Positions 60,104 through 64,000 of a DNA stretch of 64,000 nt are shown in pieces (positions within the stretch are counted from its first letter, which is position 1; each line of letters starts with the position of its first letter). The notes under the pieces are model-generated. The model did not search any database and had not been told where the DNA came from. It saw nothing but the letters and a program-made list of their open reading frames with translations. The position numbers and the translations under genes were made by a program. The stretch comes from Desulfosporosinus acididurans (GTDB lineage Bacteria; Bacillota; Desulfitobacteriia; Desulfitobacteriales; Desulfitobacteriaceae), in the NCBI RefSeq assembly GCF_001029285.1, contig NZ_LDZY01000015.1, forward strand, positions 382-64,381, written 5' to 3'.

Positions 60104-60500
60104 TGTTATGCACCCTTTCTTAAGTTAATCATTCTTTTTCTTGCCATGTTAATGAACTATCTGATCTGAATAATTTCCCTGTTAATCAAAAGCAACCCTT
60201 ACCAGCGACGGAGGACTCTAATTACCTGAAGTTAACGAGGGACCCACAGGATAAACTATCCAATTTTAATATCACTCATATTTTATTTTAGGATTTTTAT
60301 ACTAGATTTTTAGAATTCTATTAATAGTCGACAAAATCCTGCTTTTACTATCAAATTCCAATGATAATTTTCTCAAAACGAAAAAAGAGCCCGATTTCGA
60401 GCTCTCTTTTCCTTGAGTTGATTCTGTTGTCATGTACTTATGTCAAGCCTTAGTAAGTAAAAGCCTCTTGCTATGCTTTAGTTAATCTTCAAAATTCGGT
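60104..60500. other. Gap with partial dispersed repeat and terminator
   Basis: 60203-60250 is a truncated copy F of the dispersed repeat (AGCGACGGAGGACTC, CCTGAAGTTAACGAGGGACC). A hairpin AAAAAAGAGCcCGA-TTT-TCGaGCTCTCTTTT at 60381-60410 is a likely terminator of the zinc-ribbon gene on the minus strand. Confidence 0.55.
60203..60250 (+). repeat. Dispersed palindrome repeat, copy F (3' part only)
   Basis: AGCGACGGAGGACTCTAATT then CCTGAAGTTAACGAGGGACC, matching the right portion of copy A (27991-28035) with the palindrome and terminal hairpin missing. Confidence 0.6.
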
Positions 60501-60713
60501 TCATCCGGCTCGGCGAACGGCAGGACGAGTTATAACATGAGTGATAGATTCATGGTCAAGGATCAGTGGTTCAACCGATCCGTCAGACATAACCTCATAA
60601 ATCTTAACCTCTCCACCTCCCTTAGTCCACTCATGACAACACTCGCGGCAATAATAACGTTCACGGCCAATTCTGCCTACCTCACGCGCTCCACAAAAAG
60701 GGCAATAATCCAT
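60501..60713 (-). CDS. Small zinc-ribbon protein
   Basis: A 70-residue protein with a single ribbon: MDYCPFCGAREVGRIGRERY, then YCRECCHEW, giving two CxxC pairs. The C-terminus has VKIYEVMSDGSVEPLILDHE. ATG 60713 has TAGGAG upstream; a TTG further up would add six residues. Not a named family; likely metal-binding, possibly involved in regulation or rRNA/protein contacts. Upstream of the fumarase genes in the same direction but separated by 84 bp. Confidence 0.7.
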   Translation of the reverse strand: MDYCPFCGAREVGRIGRERYYCRECCHEWTKGGGEVKIYEVMSDGSVEPLILDHESITHVITRPAVRRAG

Positions 60714-60815
60714 AGTTAGCACTCCTATCAAGGATTTCCAATAATATCTTATTATATATTAAAATCCTCAATTCTACTTTAAGAAATTGTGAAGCTTTTG
60801 TGACCAATTTTGAGC

Positions 60816-61373
60816 TTAAACGGTTCTATACCGGGCCTTCCCGCTCTCATACAAATTCGTTCCTTCTTGATCAATAATCACAATCGCCGGAAAGTCTTTG
60901 ACAACCAACCGTCGAACAGCTTCCGGTCCCAGTTCAGGATAAGCAATCACTTCTGCCGAAACAATACGTTTGGCAATAAGAGCACCAGCCCCGCCGATAG
61001 CCCCAAAATAAACGGCACCATGTTCCTTCATGGCATCTATAACCTCGGGACTGCGCAGCCCTTTGCCTATCATTCCTGTTAACCCTTGAGCAATTAACTT
61101 AGGGGAATAAGCATCCATCCGGCCGCTTGTCGTTGGTCCCGCCGAGCCAATCACTTGTCCTTCCTTAGCTGGAGTCGGCCCCACGAAATAAATTACTTGA
61201 TCTTTCATAGCGAAGGGCAATTCAAGACCTTGCTCCAAAGCTTCAACCATTTTCTTATGAGCAGCATCTCGTCCCGTATAAATAACACCACTTAATAAAA
61301 CATTATCTCCCGCTTTTAAGGTCTTGAGTTTTTCTTGCGTAAGAGGGGTTTCGATGCGTTTTACGTCACTCAT
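60816..61373 (-). CDS. Fumarate hydratase class I, beta subunit
   Basis: A 185-residue beta subunit of the two-subunit, oxygen-sensitive [4Fe-4S] fumarase (also seen in tartrate dehydratase). It carries GDNVLLSGVIYTGRDAAHKK, the swivelling domain motif with VGPTPAKEGQVIGSAGPTTS and GRMD, and GKGLRSPEVIDAM. It overlaps the alpha subunit by 4 bp (ATGA) so the two are translationally coupled. Role in the anaerobic, probably branched, citric-acid route, converting fumarate and malate. Whether fumarate or tartrate is preferred cannot be told from sequence. Confidence 0.9.
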   Translation of the reverse strand: MSDVKRIETPLTQEKLKTLKAGDNVLLSGVIYTGRDAAHKKMVEALEQGLELPFAMKDQVIYFVGPTPAKEGQVIGSAGPTTSGRMDAYSPKLIAQGLTGMIGKGLRSPEVIDAMKEHGAVYFGAIGGAGALIAKRIVSAEVIAYPELGPEAVRRLVVKDFPAIVIIDQEGTNLYESGKARYRTV

Positions 61374-62230
61374 TTACTCTCCCTCCCTTGTAAGGTGATT
61401 TCCTTATGCCGCGTCGCATGACAGCCTATATTTACAGACACAGGCATGCCGGCGATATGGGTGGGATATACTTCTAAGTTGACGGCCAGCGCTGTCGTCA
61501 AGCCGCCAAATCCTTGGGGTCCAATACCCAGTCGATTGATACGCTCTAATAATTCTTTTTCAATATTTGCCAACCGTTCATCCTGGTTATGGATTCCTAC
61601 TTCACGAAGCAAAGCCTTCTTAGCCAAGAAGGTAGACTTCTCCATAGTTCCTCCGACACCCACGCCGACGATAATCGGAGGGCAAGGGTTTCCGCCGGCT
61701 CGGTCTACCGTATCGACAACAAAATCCATCGCGCCTGCCAAACCTTCCGAAGGCTTACACATTTTCAGGCCGCCCATATTCTCACTCCCAAATCCTTTCG
61801 GAGCAACAATAAGGCGCAAAGCCTCACCGGGAACAATATCGTAATGAATGATCGCCGGAGTATTATCTCCAGTATTGACCCTGTCAAAAGGATCCTTGAC
61901 AACAGATTTGCGCAGAAATCCTTGCTCATATCCCTGTCGTACTCCTTCATTAAGCGCATCCGTCAGGTTACCGCCTGCTATGTGCAAATCCTGACCGATT
62001 TCCACAAAAAGCACAGCCATCCCGGTATCCTGGCACATTGGTACTTGTTCTTTATGGGCAATATCAGCATTTTCGATAAGACGCTCTAAAACCTCCAGGC
62101 CCAAAGGCGAAGATTCGCTTTTCAGGGCTGACTGAAAGCCTGTCATAATATCCGAACTCAAATTATAGTTTGCCTCCATGCAGAGGGTTCGGATGGCCGA
62201 AATAATTTCATCCACGTGGATTTCTTTCAT
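61370..62230 (-). CDS. Fumarate hydratase class I, alpha subunit
   Basis: A 286-residue alpha subunit holding the cluster. Conserved cysteines lie in VPMCQDTGMAVLFVEIGQDL, GLKMCKPSEGLAGAMDF and SVNIGCHATRHKEITLQGRE. The catalytic region contains GDNTPAIIHYDIVPGEALRL and GGNPCPPIIVGVGVGGTMEK. The length is that of the class I two-subunit form. It is translated together with the beta subunit. The enzyme would be inactivated by oxygen, fitting a strict anaerobe. Confidence 0.92.
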   Translation of the reverse strand: MKEIHVDEIISAIRTLCMEANYNLSSDIMTGFQSALKSESSPLGLEVLERLIENADIAHKEQVPMCQDTGMAVLFVEIGQDLHIAGGNLTDALNEGVRQGYEQGFLRKSVVKDPFDRVNTGDNTPAIIHYDIVPGEALRLIVAPKGFGSENMGGLKMCKPSEGLAGAMDFVVDTVDRAGGNPCPPIIVGVGVGGTMEKSTFLAKKALLREVGIHNQDERLANIEKELLERINRLGIGPQGFGGLTTALAVNLEVYPTHIAGMPVSVNIGCHATRHKEITLQGRESK

Positions 62231-62338
62231 TTGGATGTCTGACCTCCTTTAAAGGAATTATTACATAATTTTGCAGAAGAAAAATCTATAAAAGCAATGA
62301 AGGAAAGCCTAATCGAACATCTCCTCCGCGATCAACCT

Positions 62339-64000
62339 TTAGCTGCTTGTAGTCGCTGAAGCTACGGGCGAATATTGACTTGTACCAGAACTGTTAACTG
62401 CCTGGATTTTGTAATAATAGGTTGTATTTGCCCAGAGACCGGTATTTGAATAACTATTCGTCGTTACTGTTGCAATATGACTAAAAGTACCTGTGGAGGA
62501 AGTTGAACCATAAACATAATATGAAGTCGCACCGCTTACAGCATCCCAACTCAGGTTAATTTGACTTGAGCTTACAACGGAAGCAGTGGCAATTGTCGGC
62601 GCAGAAATTGTATTTGAAGCATTCCCTGAACCATTTAGACTGGTTAATACGCTGTCCGGGACAACGACTGTCCCGCCGAAAACAACCTCTTTATTAATAC
62701 TTCCGGCGATGCTCCCCATATAATCAAGGGTTGACTGTTCTACCGGATTGCTTACCAAGATCACTGGTGAATTTGTTATTGAAGCCAATACTGAACCAGC
62801 TAAAGCGTCAGCATAGTTTTCACCGGTGGATATATAACAGGTGCTGAAATCTAGTTGACCGGCGAATGCTTTGAGTACACTAATATTGGTATCATAGCGA
62901 TCTTCTCCGCTCAGGCGCGTAGGTGAGGGAAGTTGACTATAAACAGCATCGCTGATAACTCCAGTACCGCCTACGACATAAGTACTTTGTATCCCCTTGA
63001 GATAGGTTTTTACACTGTCCGGAAGAGTATCTTTTGTAGTCAGCAGGATTGGCATTCCCTTCATTGCAGCAATAGGAGCGATTGACAGAGCATCCGGGAA
63101 AGTTTCGCCGCTGGCGATAACTGCCTGGGTAGTTTGTCCAAGTGCTTGGGCGATTTTAACGGAGGTTTCGTAACTATCGTTTCCCGCGATTCTTGTTACC
63201 TGCATTCCCATACCTTCAATAGTTTGTTCAACTGCCGAAGAAATAACACCGACTCCACCCACGATAAAAACACTTTTTACTTTTAAGCGTGTAAGTTGTG
63301 CCTTTGTATCTTCGTTCAAGGAATCCTTGGTGGTTAGCAACAATGGAGCATTATATTTTTGAGCAAGAGGTGCACTGCATAAAGCATCAGAAAATGTTTC
63401 TCCACTGACAATGACAGCATAATAAGAAGTAAGCCATCCTGCTTTGGCTACTTCTGCAGAAGTACCGTACGAGTCCTGCCCCGCTAATCGTTGGGAGGAA
63501 ATTTGTGAGGTATTGCTGGAAGAAGTAGAGCTGCCGGATGTTCCCGTAGTTGCCGCAGAGACAACTGATGAAAAAGAACTCAAGCCCGAAGTGCCTGCAG
63601 CCTGTATTTCATAATAATACGTGGTATTCGCTGGCAGGTTGGTATCTGTATAATTGGTAGTTGAAGTTGTAGCAATATTCGTGTACGTATCTGTGGGCGA
63701 TGCAGCCCTGTACACATTGTAGGAAGTTGCATTACCAACAGGATCCCAAGTTAAATAGATTTGATTGGTACTTAAGGCAGTGGCTGTCGGATTTGTCGGA
63801 GTCGGCAGGGCACCGTTAGTACTCGTTGTTGTTGCAGGGACGATCGCCGAGTCTGCGCTGCTGCCTGCACTTCCAACAGCCACCACTTTATAATAATACG
63901 TAATGCCTGTTGACAAGCCTGTATCAGTATAATTAGCTGTTGTAGACGTACCAATAACAGTAAAAGTTCCCGAAGCTGAGGTTGCTCTATAAACGTTATA
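62339..64000 (-). CDS. CWB2 and fibronectin-III surface protein (5' part beyond window)
   Basis: Reading frame is open to the right edge, so the N-terminus and any signal peptide are outside. At least 553 residues are seen: a partial then a full fibronectin type III domain (GITYYYKVVAVGSAGSS; NPTATALSTNQIYLTWDPVG), a Ser-rich linker, three CWB2 repeats (RLAGQDSYGTSAEVAKAGWL, RIAGNDSYETSVKIAQALGQ, RLSGEDRYDTNISVLKAFAG), and a final fibronectin type III domain (ATSYYVYGSTSSTGTFSHIA). The same wall-binding module occurs at 36891-38861. A cell-surface or adhesin-like protein. Confidence 0.87.
   Translation of the reverse strand, partial: YNVYRATSASGTFTVIGTSTTANYTDTGLSTGITYYYKVVAVGSAGSSADSAIVPATTTSTNGALPTPTNPTATALSTNQIYLTWDPVGNATSYNVYRAASPTDTYTNIATTSTTNYTDTNLPANTTYYYEIQAAGTSGLSSFSSVVSAATTGTSGSSTSSSNTSQISSQRLAGQDSYGTSAEVAKAGWLTSYYAVIVSGETFSDALCSAPLAQKYNAPLLLTTKDSLNEDTKAQLTRLKVKSVFIVGGVGVISSAVEQTIEGMGMQVTRIAGNDSYETSVKIAQALGQTTQAVIASGETFPDALSIAPIAAMKGMPILLTTKDTLPDSVKTYLKGIQSTYVVGGTGVISDAVYSQLPSPTRLSGEDRYDTNISVLKAFAGQLDFSTCYISTGENYADALAGSVLASITNSPVILVSNPVEQSTLDYMGSIAGSINKEVVFGGTVVVPDSVLTSLNGSGNASNTISAPTIATASVVSSSQINLSWDAVSGATSYYVYGSTSSTGTFSHIATVTTNSYSNTGLWANTTYYYKIQAVNSSGTSQYSPVASATTSS

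Noticed and set aside
1-64000. CRISPR array
   Set aside because: No regular direct repeats of 24-37 bp with unique spacers; the short tandem repeats at 7771 and 36583 have no spacers.

Overview
The window reads as chromosomal DNA of a spore-forming, anaerobic low-GC Firmicute of the Peptococcaceae (Desulfosporosinus/Desulfitobacterium type). This is inferred from the LonB sporulation protease beside lon, a valS T-box, Rex, a two-subunit class I fumarase, cell-wall-binding-repeat-2 surface proteins, YhgE/Pip proteins, and the general gene order. Genus assignment is inference; no rRNA gene is present. Most genes lie on the minus strand.

Layout. 1-3531: two nearly identical IS200/IS605-type copies. 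The first is internally deleted and sits inside a methyltransferase gene. The second carries intact tnpA and tnpB and cuts into a GyrI-like gene. 3718-4846: a small membrane protein, then two ~216-bp self-complementary repeats with paired apical hairpins that match the CsrA recognition consensus. 4885-14843: cimA behind a ykkC-type (probably ppGpp) riboswitch, rex, a SPOR-domain protein, a PiT phosphate transporter with its DUF47 partner, folC, and valS behind a T-box. 14882-20942: an FMN-binding GltB-like enzyme, nitroreductase, an acidic-tailed membrane protein, a LysM/ferritin-like fusion, and EamA and Ca2+/Na+ transporters. 21064-22912: long palindromes, an orphan ParA and a frameshifted transposase remnant. 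22909-30790: the proteostasis cluster tig-clpX-lonB-lon-engB, with no clpP where one is usual. 31152-36537: polysaccharide deacetylase, a processive glycosyltransferase, small membrane and lipoproteins, and an XRE regulator with a membrane partner.

36891-52657 is accessory: a CWB2 protein, a 33-residue membrane peptide missed by simple ORF calling, a chemoreceptor relic, a secreted repeat protein, zinc-ribbon and CarD proteins, an orphan Rhs tip with a DUF4474 C-terminus beside a DUF5104 lipoprotein, a dead tyrosine integrase at tRNA-Leu, a second type of TnpB relic, and tandem YhgE/Pip genes of which one is frameshifted. 53193-64000 returns to core content: three tRNAs, rdgB-rph, a P-loop protein, a DUF1624-type acyltransferase-like protein, an O-methyltransferase, an HD-GYP protein with a globin-coupled chemoreceptor, the fumarase subunits, and a CWB2/fibronectin-III protein running off the right edge.

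A dispersed non-coding repeat (six full or partial copies) with a perfect 11-bp palindrome and an IS605-like terminal hairpin links several intergenic regions. The most interesting signals are the CsrA-like double-hairpin repeats, the TnpB element with a readable target motif and guide, the riboswitch in front of cimA, and the Rhs/DUF4474 island beside tRNA-Leu.
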